From: CAZYBG01 sp964645155
Lineage (GTDB): Bacteria; Pseudomonadota; Alphaproteobacteria; Rhodobacterales; Rhodobacteraceae
NCBI GenBank assembly: GCA_964645155.1
Contig: CAZYBG010000014.1
Location: 1 to 52,576, forward strand
DNA length: 52,576 nucleotides
Direction of reading: 5' to 3'
The notes under the pieces were generated by a model that did no database searches, was not told where the DNA came from, and saw only the letters and a list, made by a program, of their open reading frames with translations. The translations under genes and the position numbers were made by a program. Shown piece by piece: positions 9,000 through 17,094 of this stretch (position 1 is the stretch's first letter; each line of letters opens with the position of its first letter).

Positions 9000-9268
9000 G
9001 CGTGGCATTGACGCATGCCTTTTCCACGCTTGCCTCCTTCGCCGGTCTCTTCGTCTATGGCGCGTGGTTCAAGGGCGTCTACCGAGGACGGCGCCCAATC
9101 AACGGCTTGCGCCAGACCGATGACGCGAGGGGCCACGAACGACGGTTGCTGTTTGGGTTCCTGCTGATGGCAGCGGCGTTCTGCGGGATGATCGCGTCCT
9201 CTCCCGAAGCGCGCGGGCGGTTCTGCGATGACACGCCGATCCTGCCCGGCTGCACGGAAGCGCCATGA
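8996..9268 (+). CDS. small membrane protein of the AAA+ cluster
   Basis: A 90-aa protein with two likely membrane helices (about residues 6-24, FSTLASFAGLFVYGAWF, and 50-67, LLFGFLLMAAAFCGMIA). They are joined by a basic loop rich in Arg. The C-terminal tail contains two Cys (FCDDTPILPGC). The GTG start overlaps the stop of the coiled-coil gene and the stop overlaps the ATG of the next gene, so it lies in a strictly coupled row. No family recognised. A second GTG at 9002 is an alternative start. Confidence 0.72.
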   Translation: MSVALTHAFSTLASFAGLFVYGAWFKGVYRGRRPINGLRQTDDARGHERRLLFGFLLMAAAFCGMIASSPEARGRFCDDTPILPGCTEAP

Positions 9269-10392
9269 CGTCGCCCGACCTCACCAGCGACCACGTGGCA
9301 CTGGACGACACCTTCGCCGCCCGGCGCTACTTTCGGAAGTTCGAGGGGATCACCCAGCACCTCGCCCGCGTGGCTGCCGAAATGGAGCGGGACGGCAGCC
9401 TAAGCCGCGATGACGCGGGCCTCCTCGCCGGCTATGTCGCGCGCATCGCAGCCACCTTCCGCGTGCTTTCGATGAAGTACCTGATGGCCGGCCGCGAGAC
9501 GGGCTCGATGCTCGGCGCGCTGACTATCGACAAGCACGAGAGCGGCTTTCCCGTCCATGCCGAGCTTCTGACCCTCGCCAACGATACGCTCCAGTCGCAG
9601 CGCCACCTGTCGGGCCTGCCCGCCCGGACCGAACTGGTCGACCGGATGGTGCGCCAGATCGTGGGCGACCTCACGATCCCCACGCGGCTGCAATTCGCGC
9701 TCTCGCAGCGGCTCTACTACGAGGCGCTTACGACCGAGAAGCTGTTCTACGCGCAGAACGACCCGCAAGCGGTCTGGCACGGCAATGCCGGCGACAGGCG
9801 GCGCTACCTGGTGCACTGGGCGGTCTACGACAGCCAGGTCAACCTGCCTGCGATCTACCTGATGGAGGTCGAGGATTCCGGCCGCAACGCCCTGCCCAAC
9901 GACGCGAGTCGCTGGCCCGAGGCGCAGGCGCATCTTATGGCGCAGTCGCTGGGCGGCCTGAAGCTGCTGACCATCGCGCAGGGGTTCGACACCGATTTCG
10001 CCGACCTCCACCCCAAGCGGCTCCGGCGCTTTCATGTCGGGCCGATGTATTCCTCGGCCTTCACGCGGCAGACCGGGCCGATCCGCGAGGTGCTCGACGA
10101 GGCGAAGGCGCCGGCGGGCGAGGACTGGGCGCTGGCCTGGACCGTCGAGACGCTGGAAAGCGAGCGCGTGCAGGAGGAGCGCTCGGGCTGGTTCGGCACG
10201 GTCGAGCGGCAGATCTTCGCGCTCGACCCGTTCGCCGGGCGAGGCGTCGATACCGGCGCCACGCGCACCGAACGCGCAATCATCCTGCCCGAGCGCGCCT
10301 TCCAGGTCCTGGCCGAGAAGCGCCCGCCGGGCTTCGCCACGGTGCGCAAGTTCGGGGTGGGACGGGGCGGGCGGGTGCTGGCCCATGCCTAA
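9265..10392 (+). CDS. uncharacterised 375-aa protein of the AAA+ cluster
   Basis: Soluble, mixed alpha/beta protein without recognised domain. The N-terminal third (FRKFEGITQHLARVAAEMER...) looks helical. The middle contains aromatic/acidic blocks such as RRYLVHWAVYDSQVNLPAIY, and the C-terminus is basic (VRKFGVGRGGRVLAHA). The ATG overlaps the previous stop (ATGA), implying translational coupling. After its stop comes a 117-base gap holding a palindromic repeat before the AAA+ ATPase gene. Its position between the coiled-coil protein and the ATPase suggests a subunit or substrate adaptor of the same complex; that is inference only. Confidence 0.72.
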   Translation: MTSPDLTSDHVALDDTFAARRYFRKFEGITQHLARVAAEMERDGSLSRDDAGLLAGYVARIAATFRVLSMKYLMAGRETGSMLGALTIDKHESGFPVHAELLTLANDTLQSQRHLSGLPARTELVDRMVRQIVGDLTIPTRLQFALSQRLYYEALTTEKLFYAQNDPQAVWHGNAGDRRRYLVHWAVYDSQVNLPAIYLMEVEDSGRNALPNDASRWPEAQAHLMAQSLGGLKLLTIAQGFDTDFADLHPKRLRRFHVGPMYSSAFTRQTGPIREVLDEAKAPAGEDWALAWTVETLESERVQEERSGWFGTVERQIFALDPFAGRGVDTGATRTERAIILPERAFQVLAEKRPPGFATVRKFGVGRGGRVLAHA

Positions 10393-10409
10393 GGCAGTGT
10401 GTCCCCGCT

Positions 10410-10480
10410 CCGGACTTGATCCGGTGCCCCGACCGGCCAGGCGGAAGGTTGACGGCGAGGCCCCGGGTCAGGCCCGGGGC
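10410..10480. repeat. bipartite palindromic intergenic repeat
   Basis: Two inverted repeats lie in the gap between the 375-aa protein and the AAA+ gene. The first is the imperfect palindrome CCGGACTTGATCCGG (10410-10424). The second is a hairpin with 8-bp arms GCCCCGGG/CCCGGGGC and loop TCAGG (10460-10480). The combination resembles a dispersed intergenic repeat I associate with Rhodobacteraceae and related Alphaproteobacteria. Only this copy was seen in the window. In RNA it could act as an intra-operon processing or attenuation element. Confidence 0.6.
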
Positions 10481-10509
10481 GTCTGGGAGACAATTTTAAG
10501 GAAGACCGC

Positions 10510-12450
10510 ATGAGCCTGCCGCGCGACACGATGGAACTCCGCGAGGAGGAGATCCGCAAGCACTATGCCGCCGCGGCCGAGATGCTGATGGGCATCGACC
10601 ACACGCCCCGGCTGGCGCAGCAGCGCCTCAGCCTCGCCGCGCCGGAGAAATCACCCGAGATCTCCGGCATGACGCGCCGCTTCCGGTCGACGACGCCTGG
10701 CCTCGTCACCCGCTCGACCGCCCGCCCCGACGGGGTGCGGCTGATCGACCGGATGGCCGAAACCGATGCCGACGATCCTCTGACCTCTCCGGTGCAGGCG
10801 GCGGTGGCGCATGCGCTGCGCCGGGCGATCGCGATCGCCTTCGCCGTGGGCGATGCCTTCGCGACGCAGACCGCGCTGGTCGAGCTGAAGCGCGCCAACC
10901 TCGAGAACCGCCTCCCGCGCGAGCGGGCGGCCGAATTCTCCGAACTGCTCGCGGCCGAAGCGCTCGCCGTCCTCTACACGTTCGGGAACGCGGTGGCCTT
11001 CCTCCTCGCCGCGCAGGCCAGCGAGCGCACGGTCGAGGTGGGGGCCGTCGACGAGGTGCTGACCGACAACGCGCCCCTGGCGCTCCACGGCGCGCTCTGG
11101 GAGCTCGACCAGATGATCGGCCTCCATGCCAAGGAGGAGCCGCTGCTGGTCGCGACGGTACTGGCCTATGCCGAGCAGCTGATGGCAAAGGTCGCCCTCC
11201 GCGCCGAGGGGCAGCCCCGGATCGGGCCGTTCATCGGGGCGAACTACCGCATCGAGGCCGACGACTTCACCGTGGCGGGCTTCACCCCCGCCCGGAAAGG
11301 CCGCGGCGCCGCCCTCGTGATGAGCTTCAAGAAGCCGCAGGAGGTGGTGGGCAACCACATCGCCAAGTACCAGGCGATGCGGCTGGCCAAGATGGTGATG
11401 GCCTACGACTTCGGGCGTCGGCTGAACCCGTTCGCGGAACTTGGCGGCTTCATCTTCACCTTCATGGGCGACGGCAAGCCGGGCACCGGCAAGACCACGC
11501 TGATCCAGATGATGGCGGGCCTGATCAACGACTACTGTCAGGTCGCCGGCTACCCGTTCCGCTACCAGAACCTGTCGATCGAGAATGTCGATTCGTATCA
11601 GGGCAAGTCCGGCCAGAACGCCAAGGCGTTCATCACCAGCGTGATGGACCCTGCCGTGATCGGCTTCGGCACGGTGGACGACATCGACCAGATCGCCGGC
11701 AAGCGCGGCGACCGCCAGTCCTCGGCCGGCCAGCAGGAGATCACGGCGGTGCTGATGGAGGCGTTCTCGGGCGCGGGCACCGTGGTGCGCGGCAACTGCA
11801 CCTTCGGCATGTTCTCGAACTACCCCGAGAATGTCGACGACGCCTTGCGCCAGCGCGCCGGCGCGCGGTTTCTCGTCGACGGGCCGCAGACGCGCGAGGA
11901 CTACATCGACATCCTCGCGCTGCTTCTGGGCCGCAACCACGCGATCCCGGTGGGCGACCACGAGCTTTTCGCCGCGCAGGAGATCCGCCGCGCGGTGGCC
12001 GCAAGCTTCGAGAGCCACGCGCGGCCCAAGGAGGACGGGCTGGTACGGGTCTGGGAGGCGACGGAAGCGAGGCTCGGCCGGCTCGACACCGTGGCCAAGC
12101 TCGGCAGCTACCTGAAGGCGATCCAGGAGGCCGACCCGCGCTTCACCGGCCGCGCGATCAAGAACATCACCGACGCGGTGAAGGTCCGCGCAATGGATTT
12201 CGAGCTGCCCGACGAGTGGATGGAAAGGCCCGACCTGTTCCTCTTCAAGTCCTACGACGAGAAGAAGGAGATGATCCGCGGCCTGATGGTGCCGATGACG
12301 GTCGAGATGGTGATCCAGGAGATCAACCGCTACGCCGACAGCGAATTCCGCTACGGCGACAAGTCGGACGAGGCGGCCATCGAGGCGATGGTGCGGGAGT
12401 TCGGACGGCAGGAGGAAGCGAAGCGGCGGTATCTGGAGGGGAAGGGGTAG
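10510..12450 (+). CDS. AAA+ ATPase of the uncharacterised cluster
   Basis: A 646-aa protein with a C-terminal AAA+ module. Walker A is GKPGTGKTT (residues 322-330), Walker B is FGTVDDID (to about residue 393), a sensor-1-like segment reads GMFSNYPENVD, and a likely arginine finger lies in DDALRQRAGARF. The first ~300 residues are helical and contain no recognised domain; LALHGALWELDQMIGLHAKEEP may bind a partner. No membrane segment or signal peptide, so it is cytoplasmic. AAA+ proteins form hexamers that remodel or thread substrates; the neighbouring coiled-coil and small membrane proteins are the obvious candidates. It is not a ClpX, FtsH or MoxR type by its motif context. Confidence 0.85.
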   Translation: MSLPRDTMELREEEIRKHYAAAAEMLMGIDHTPRLAQQRLSLAAPEKSPEISGMTRRFRSTTPGLVTRSTARPDGVRLIDRMAETDADDPLTSPVQAAVAHALRRAIAIAFAVGDAFATQTALVELKRANLENRLPRERAAEFSELLAAEALAVLYTFGNAVAFLLAAQASERTVEVGAVDEVLTDNAPLALHGALWELDQMIGLHAKEEPLLVATVLAYAEQLMAKVALRAEGQPRIGPFIGANYRIEADDFTVAGFTPARKGRGAALVMSFKKPQEVVGNHIAKYQAMRLAKMVMAYDFGRRLNPFAELGGFIFTFMGDGKPGTGKTTLIQMMAGLINDYCQVAGYPFRYQNLSIENVDSYQGKSGQNAKAFITSVMDPAVIGFGTVDDIDQIAGKRGDRQSSAGQQEITAVLMEAFSGAGTVVRGNCTFGMFSNYPENVDDALRQRAGARFLVDGPQTREDYIDILALLLGRNHAIPVGDHELFAAQEIRRAVAASFESHARPKEDGLVRVWEATEARLGRLDTVAKLGSYLKAIQEADPRFTGRAIKNITDAVKVRAMDFELPDEWMERPDLFLFKSYDEKKEMIRGLMVPMTVEMVIQEINRYADSEFRYGDKSDEAAIEAMVREFGRQEEAKRRYLEGKG

Positions 12451-12455
12451 CAGTC

Positions 12456-12755
12456 ATGATCGTCGTGCTAATGATCTGGCCCGCGATCGTGGCGATGGCT
12501 TGCGCCGCCGCTGTCCCGTGGTTTCTGCTTGATCGGGTTGCTGTGGCAGATAACGAGCTCATCAAGCCCTTTTTAGTGGGCCTGACGATCTCGCTTGGCT
12601 GCTACATCATTCTGATGTTTCTCTTGTACGGTCGGCTATTCGGGACTTCTTTCCGAACGCCCGTCATATGCATGCTGTTTGTGTACACCACCGCGTTCGC
12701 GATCGAGTGTAGCCGGCTGAGGGCATTGAATGAGGCGGAAAGGCCGCCGAGATGA
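12456..12755 (+). CDS. small three-helix membrane protein of the AAA+ cluster
   Basis: A 99-aa hydrophobic protein with three likely membrane spans (about residues 3-25 IVVLMIWPAIVAMACAAAV, 38-60 FLVGLTISLGCYIILMFLL, and 69-84 PVICMLFVYTTAFAIE). It begins 5 bases after the stop of the AAA+ gene. Its stop overlaps the ATG of the DUF6638-like gene (ATGA). Base composition is clearly lower in GC than the flanking genes. No family recognised. Confidence 0.7.
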   Translation: MIVVLMIWPAIVAMACAAAVPWFLLDRVAVADNELIKPFLVGLTISLGCYIILMFLLYGRLFGTSFRTPVICMLFVYTTAFAIECSRLRALNEAERPPR

Positions 12756-14107
12756 AACGCCTCATCGAACGCGGCCTGATGTTCGGCAATCTCGTGCCGG
12801 TGGACTCCCCCGCGCTGGTCGAGCGCTACAACCGTGCGCTGGCCCAGCTCACCGGGCGGCAGACGCTGCTGCATGACTTCCACATCGACATCTCGGGCTA
12901 CTCCCCCGAGATCGGCCACGAGATGGACGATCACCTCTATCTCAACCCCAACGGCGCCAACCGGCAGTTCATCCTGCTGACCACGGCGCAGAAGCACGCG
13001 CCGCTGCTGAATGCGCAGTTCTCGACCTCGCGCGGGATCCTGCGCCGGTTCATCGAGGAGAACGAGGCGGAGCTTTTCGCGCTGACCGCGCGGGATGCGG
13101 TGGCGGGCGAGATGGACGGGACGGTGTTCGAGCTCTCCACCCCTGCGCGGCTCTTCGACATCCGCCAGGTCACCATCCGGGCCGACACGACCGGCGGCCA
13201 TGTCGCCGAGGCGCAGAAGCTCACCGCCAGGGTCGAGCGTTTCCGGACCGAGCCCGATGCATGGTGGGACGACGTGCTGATCGCCGAGATGATCGCGCTG
13301 GCCAAGACCACCGGCGACGTGACGCGCAACCCGGTCGACCTGAGGGCCGGCAGCTTCACCCAGGGCAATTTCTGGACCTCGCATTTCGGCGGGCTCTACA
13401 TCTTCCGCGACCTGCCGCAGCCGGCGGTGATCTCGGTCGGGCCGAAGGCGGGGCTGGGCGATCTGCCGATCGACACCGTGCTCGACTTCACCGACCGCAA
13501 CGGCATCGCCCGCTTCCTCGAGAGCAACGAGCTGGTCGAGCCGATCGTCAAGGCCAAGGGCGCCGATGCCGCGGCGATCCTGCAGCAGAAGATGGACTTC
13601 ATCCTGCTCGACGCCGCCGACATGCTGGGCCCGCCGCTGGAAGGCACCAGCCGCCGCGACCTGCGCCGCTTCGCGCAGACGCTGGGCGAGGCGCTGCCGG
13701 CCGAGTTCCTCGGCCTCGCCACGCTGCTCCGCTGGGTGGAGGGCGGCGGGCCGTGGCCGCGCATCACGTCCGAGCATCCGGCCTACTTCTACTCCCTGCG
13801 CGCCCGCACCCATCCCGACCGCGACATGGTGAACCAGCTCCTGGCCGAGCTCAGCCCGCTCGACGTGCGCCAGCTCTTCATCTGCCACAAGCAGGCTTTC
13901 TACGCCGTCTACCGGGGGTGGAGCGAGGCGAAGAAGACCTATGTCGCCGACTTCCTTGCCCGCGAATACCAGGTCGACAAGGCCGGGGCCCGGGCGGCGC
14001 TGTTCGGCCGCGAACCCGGCATGGAGGAGCCGGCGGCGGCCCCGGCCCCGGCCGACCTCATCGACCTGGTCGGGCCGTGGGGCGCTGTCAGGAGGCCGGG
14101 CCGATGA
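12752..14107 (+). CDS. DUF6638-like protein of the AAA+ cluster
   Basis: A 451-aa soluble protein that I believe is the family called DUF6638; this name is from memory and unverified. It has no known activity. Features: an N-terminal segment MKRLIERGLMFGNLVPVD, an aromatic motif FTQGNFWTSHFGGLYIFRD around residues 203-221, and a helical C-terminal half ending in a Pro/Ala-rich linker (EEPAAAPAPADLIDL). The start overlaps the stop of the preceding membrane protein and the stop overlaps the next start. It therefore sits inside the coupled row and probably works with the AAA+ ATPase. Confidence 0.8.
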   Translation: MKRLIERGLMFGNLVPVDSPALVERYNRALAQLTGRQTLLHDFHIDISGYSPEIGHEMDDHLYLNPNGANRQFILLTTAQKHAPLLNAQFSTSRGILRRFIEENEAELFALTARDAVAGEMDGTVFELSTPARLFDIRQVTIRADTTGGHVAEAQKLTARVERFRTEPDAWWDDVLIAEMIALAKTTGDVTRNPVDLRAGSFTQGNFWTSHFGGLYIFRDLPQPAVISVGPKAGLGDLPIDTVLDFTDRNGIARFLESNELVEPIVKAKGADAAAILQQKMDFILLDAADMLGPPLEGTSRRDLRRFAQTLGEALPAEFLGLATLLRWVEGGGPWPRITSEHPAYFYSLRARTHPDRDMVNQLLAELSPLDVRQLFICHKQAFYAVYRGWSEAKKTYVADFLAREYQVDKAGARAALFGREPGMEEPAAAPAPADLIDLVGPWGAVRRPGR

Positions 14108-14370
14108 TCGCGATGGTCCGCCTCGTCGTCTTCGGCTTCATCGTGATGACGATCTTCTACGTCCTGCTCAGGCTCTACACGCGCTCGCTCCGCAAGGAGC
14201 GGCTCGAGAAACGCTGGGCCGAGGAGGGTGCGGTCGGCGACCGGAGCGCCTATGTGAGGGCAGGACTGAAGGAGTATGATGCCTCGATCCGCCCGAAGCT
14301 CATCCTGCTCGTCTATGTCGTTCCAACGGTGACTGCCGGGGTCATCCTATATGTCACCAGCTTCATGTGA
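14104..14370 (+). CDS. small two-helix membrane protein of the AAA+ cluster
   Basis: An 88-aa protein with membrane helices at both ends (about residues 5-23, VRLVVFGFIVMTIFYVLL, and 67-86, LILLVYVVPTVTAGVILYV). A charged cytoplasmic-looking middle part (RSLRKERLEKRWAEE) separates them. The ATG overlaps the preceding stop (ATGA), and the next gene starts nine bases after its stop. No family recognised, though the helix-charged loop-helix plan matches the 90-aa protein at 8996. Confidence 0.7.
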   Translation: MIAMVRLVVFGFIVMTIFYVLLRLYTRSLRKERLEKRWAEEGAVGDRSAYVRAGLKEYDASIRPKLILLVYVVPTVTAGVILYVTSFM

Positions 14371-14379
14371 GGCCCGCCG

Positions 14380-15054
14380 ATGCGCTACGTGAAATGGACC
14401 CTGGCCGCGCTGATCGCTCTGATCGTCCTCGGCTTCCTGCACTACACGCTTCCGCAGCGCGACATCGTCCGCATCGTCGGGACCGAGAACCGCCGCATCG
14501 ACTTCGGCGAGAACTCGATTTTCTGGGCGGCGCCCGATGTCGGCAACGCCGCGAGCGCAAGCCGCGACGTGTTCTTCATCCAGGCGATCTTCCCGAACGG
14601 CCGGACCATGGAGTATCGCAACGAGGACACGGGCTGGGGCTGGCCGCCCTACTTCAAGATCGACACGCACGGGCTGCAGACCGAGGCGGCCGACCTCGTC
14701 TCGACCGCCGCCAGTCCGCGATGGGTGGCGGTCACGCATTACGGCTGGCGCAACAAGCTGTTCACCATCTTCCCCAATGCGGTCGGTTTGCGCGAGGTGG
14801 CGGGCCCTGACGTCCGGCTGATCCCCTGGCTGAACATGGTCATCCTGACCATGCTGGCCGGGATGGTCCTTCTGCTCTGGCGGATGTGGGCGCAGTTCCG
14901 CGAACGCACGATCGACCCCGCGCTGGTGCGCGCGGGCGATGCCTGGGACGCGGTCGACGGCCGCGCCGACGCTGCGCGCGACCGGGCAGCGGGCACGTGG
15001 AGGCGGTTCCGGATCTGGCTCGACAGCTGGCGTCAGAAGCCGCGCGGCCCGTAG
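14380..15054 (+). CDS. DUF1523 family membrane protein
   Basis: A 224-aa protein matching my memory of DUF1523, a family common in Rhodobacterales. An N-terminal membrane anchor (residues 6-22, WTLAALIALIVLGFLHY) is followed by the family core: HYTLPQRDIVRIVGTENRR, YRNEDTGWGWPPYFKID and WVAVTHYGWRNKLFTIFPN. A second membrane helix (about 149-168, MVILTMLAGMVLLLWRMW) leads to a basic cytoplasmic tail. The core probably faces the periplasm. Function is unknown. It closes the coupled run from the coiled-coil gene and ends 5 bases from the convergent GntR gene. Confidence 0.88.
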   Translation: MRYVKWTLAALIALIVLGFLHYTLPQRDIVRIVGTENRRIDFGENSIFWAAPDVGNAASASRDVFFIQAIFPNGRTMEYRNEDTGWGWPPYFKIDTHGLQTEAADLVSTAASPRWVAVTHYGWRNKLFTIFPNAVGLREVAGPDVRLIPWLNMVILTMLAGMVLLLWRMWAQFRERTIDPALVRAGDAWDAVDGRADAARDRAAGTWRRFRIWLDSWRQKPRGP

Positions 15055-15059
15055 CGCGG

Positions 15060-15710
15060 CTACTGGATCAGCATCCGCAGGCCCTGGGTCACGTCGGTCC
15101 GCACCGCGAGCCGCAACCCCGGCTCGTCGCCCGCCTTGAGCGCGGCGATGATCATCCGATGGTGCTGCGGCGGGTCGCTGCGCTGCCGCCGCCCGTAAAG
15201 CGCGCGCATCGTCGGCCCGAGCTGGAGCCAGACGGTCTCGGTCAGGGCCAGGATCGCGGGCGCCTGGGCGCGCAGGTAGAGCGTGCGGTGGAACTCGAGA
15301 TTGGTGCGGATGTAGGCGACGGGATCCTGCTTGACCACCGCCTCGGCATTCGCCGCATTGATCGCCTGAAGCCGCTCGATCAGCGCGAGATGGGCCCGCG
15401 GCAGGGCCCGCGACGCAAGTTCGGGCTCGAGGATCGCGCGGATCGAGGCCAGTTCCTCGATCCGGTCAGGGCCGAGTTCCGGCGTCGTCACGCGGCCCGA
15501 GGCCGACAGCGTCAGGGCGCCCTCTGCGGCAAGCCGGCGGACCGCCTCGCGCGCCGGCGTCATCGAAACGCCGAACATCCGCGCCAGGCCGCGCAACGTC
15601 AGCGGCACGCCGGGGCCGATCTCGCCATGCATGATCTGTGTCCGGAGGGCCCGGTAGAGCCGGTCGTGCTGGACCAGCCTGGCGTCGGGCCGCTTCTGTT
15701 CGATCAGCAT
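15060..15710 (-). CDS. GntR family transcriptional regulator (FadR/FCD type)
   Basis: A 216-aa DNA-binding regulator. The N-terminal winged helix (residues about 15-75) includes RGLARMFGVSMTPAREAVRRLAAEG in two adjoining parts, the standard GntR recognition helix. The C-terminal helical FCD domain (ELASIRAILEPELASRAL, EFHRTLY, HHRMIIAAL) holds the His/Asp residues that usually bind a metal and a carboxylate effector. It is followed after 31 bases by the YgjP-like gene upstream on the same strand. The target genes cannot be told from the window. Confidence 0.93.
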   Translation of the reverse strand: MLIEQKRPDARLVQHDRLYRALRTQIMHGEIGPGVPLTLRGLARMFGVSMTPAREAVRRLAAEGALTLSASGRVTTPELGPDRIEELASIRAILEPELASRALPRAHLALIERLQAINAANAEAVVKQDPVAYIRTNLEFHRTLYLRAQAPAILALTETVWLQLGPTMRALYGRRQRSDPPQHHRMIIAALKAGDEPGLRLAVRTDVTQGLRMLIQ

Positions 15711-15741
15711 GCGGGCTATGTGATCACGCCGGCCCCGCGCG

Positions 15742-16434
15742 TCAATCGCGAAAGCGGAATCGATGCAGCGCGCCGCCTTCCCGCCGGAGCCAACTCCGGT
15801 GCCGGCGCCAGTCGGGGCAGAGCGCCACGACCACCGCCCAGAATGCCGGCGCGTGGTTCATTTCGATCAGGTGCGCCACTTCATGCGCCGCGACATAGTC
15901 GAGCACGTCGGGCGGGGCCATGACCAGCCGCCATGAGTACATGAAGTCGCCCGCGGCGGAGCACGACCCCCAACGCGACCGGGTGTCGCGCAGCGTCAGG
16001 CGCCCCGGCGTTCGGCCAAGATCCGCGGCATGGCTTTCGGTCGCGGCGGAAAGCAGGGTCCGCGCGCGGGCCTTGAGAAAGGCCTCGACCCTGATCCCGC
16101 TCCGCGCCGGATCGCCCGGCACCAGCAGCCGGCCGTCCTCGTGCCGCACCGCCGGCACCCTGGCCATCTCGATCAGCGCGGGCCTGCCCTCGACGGGCAC
16201 TGCGGTGCCCGGACCGACGCGCACGACATCCGGCCGGCGGCTGAGCGCCCCGCGTATCCACACCTCGCGCGATCGCACAAAGGCGATCGCCTCGGCGGCG
16301 CTACCGTATCTTGGGAATGTCAGCGTCACCCGGCCGTCAAGACCCGAGACCCGCAGGCTGTAGCGACGCGCCCGGTCGGATCGCTTCAACGCGATCTCGA
16401 TCGGCGGGTCTCCGGCAAGCACTGCGCGATCCAC
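15742..16434 (-). CDS. YgjP-like zinc metalloprotease
   Basis: A 230-aa protein of the YgjP/WLM (DUF45) metallopeptidase family. The catalytic motif is AAHEVAHLIEMNH: HExxH, with the third ligand expected in the following NHAPAFW region. The family hallmark SRWGSCSAAGDFMYSWRL precedes it. Soluble, with no signal peptide. Substrates of the family are poorly known; relatives of the WLM/SprT clan act on DNA-protein crosslinks, but this should not be transferred without evidence. Length is normal. Confidence 0.9.
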   Translation of the reverse strand: MDRAVLAGDPPIEIALKRSDRARRYSLRVSGLDGRVTLTFPRYGSAAEAIAFVRSREVWIRGALSRRPDVVRVGPGTAVPVEGRPALIEMARVPAVRHEDGRLLVPGDPARSGIRVEAFLKARARTLLSAATESHAADLGRTPGRLTLRDTRSRWGSCSAAGDFMYSWRLVMAPPDVLDYVAAHEVAHLIEMNHAPAFWAVVVALCPDWRRHRSWLRREGGALHRFRFRD

Positions 16435-16545
16435 TGCCCCTCCTTGATCCGGCTGCCAGGGCTCCCCAACTGTCGAGGGCCGGCGACGGCTTCATGCGGA
16501 TTTCCCGGCCGCGTGTCGAGATCCCGAAAGATTTTGACACGTCCG

Positions 16546-16557
16546 GCCACATGTGGC
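16546..16557. promoter_or_regulatory. 12-bp perfect palindrome upstream of the TIGR02300 gene
   Basis: GCCACATGTGGC is a perfect palindrome 45 bases upstream of the ATG at 16602. It lies just behind a TTGACA hexamer (16534-16539). It could be an operator overlapping the promoter, but no good -10 box is present at the right distance, so the call is tentative. Confidence 0.3.
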
Positions 16558-16601
16558 ACGGGACGCCGACCAATTTTTGCGAATCCACTCCGAGGACAGA
16601 C

Positions 16602-16919
16602 ATGCCCAAGGCAGAATGGGGCACGAAGCGGCTTTGCCCGGCCACCGGGCGGCGCTTCTATGACCTGAACAAGACACCGATCGTAAGCCCCTATACGGGT
16701 GAGGTCGTCACGCTCGACGGGCCGAAGACGCGCGGGCCGGTGGTCGAAAAACCCGTCGCGAAGGTCGCCGCGCGCGAGGAGGAGACGCTCGACGAGGACG
16801 TGATCCTCGACGACAACGCTGAGGCCGACCTCGACGACGAGCTTCTGGAGGACGACGAAGACGACACCGTCTCGCTCGACGACATCGCCGATGTCGGGGA
16901 CGGAGACGACGAGGCCTGA
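16602..16919 (+). CDS. TIGR02300 family protein
   Basis: A 105-aa protein with the conserved N-terminal block KRLCPATGRRFYDLNKTPIV, which is diagnostic of the alphaproteobacterial TIGR02300 family. It is followed by an Asp/Glu-rich C-terminal half (DEDVILDDNAEADLDDELL). The single Cys near residue 12 and the FYDLNK motif recall a reduced zinc-ribbon. Function is unknown. The ATG at 16602 matches the usual family start MPKAEWGTKR. Transcribed toward tRNA-Ala. Confidence 0.92.
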   Translation: MPKAEWGTKRLCPATGRRFYDLNKTPIVSPYTGEVVTLDGPKTRGPVVEKPVAKVAAREEETLDEDVILDDNAEADLDDELLEDDEDDTVSLDDIADVGDGDDEA

Positions 16920-16951
16920 CCGTCGTCCGGCGACGGGCTCCGCTTTTTCGC

Positions 16952-16980
16952 TTGCGGAGACTGGTGCGCTTCCCTAGATA
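16952..16980 (+). promoter_or_regulatory. predicted sigma-70 promoter of tRNA-Ala
   Basis: TTGCGG (16952-16957) and TAGATA (16975-16980) are spaced by exactly 17 bases. The -10 box ends 38 bases before the mature tRNA 5' end, leaving room for a short leader removed by RNase P. Confidence 0.45.
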
Positions 16981-17018
16981 CGGCCACGCGGGCGCCCACG
17001 GGCGCCCCGACCTCCGGT

Positions 17019-17094
<76 letters not shown>

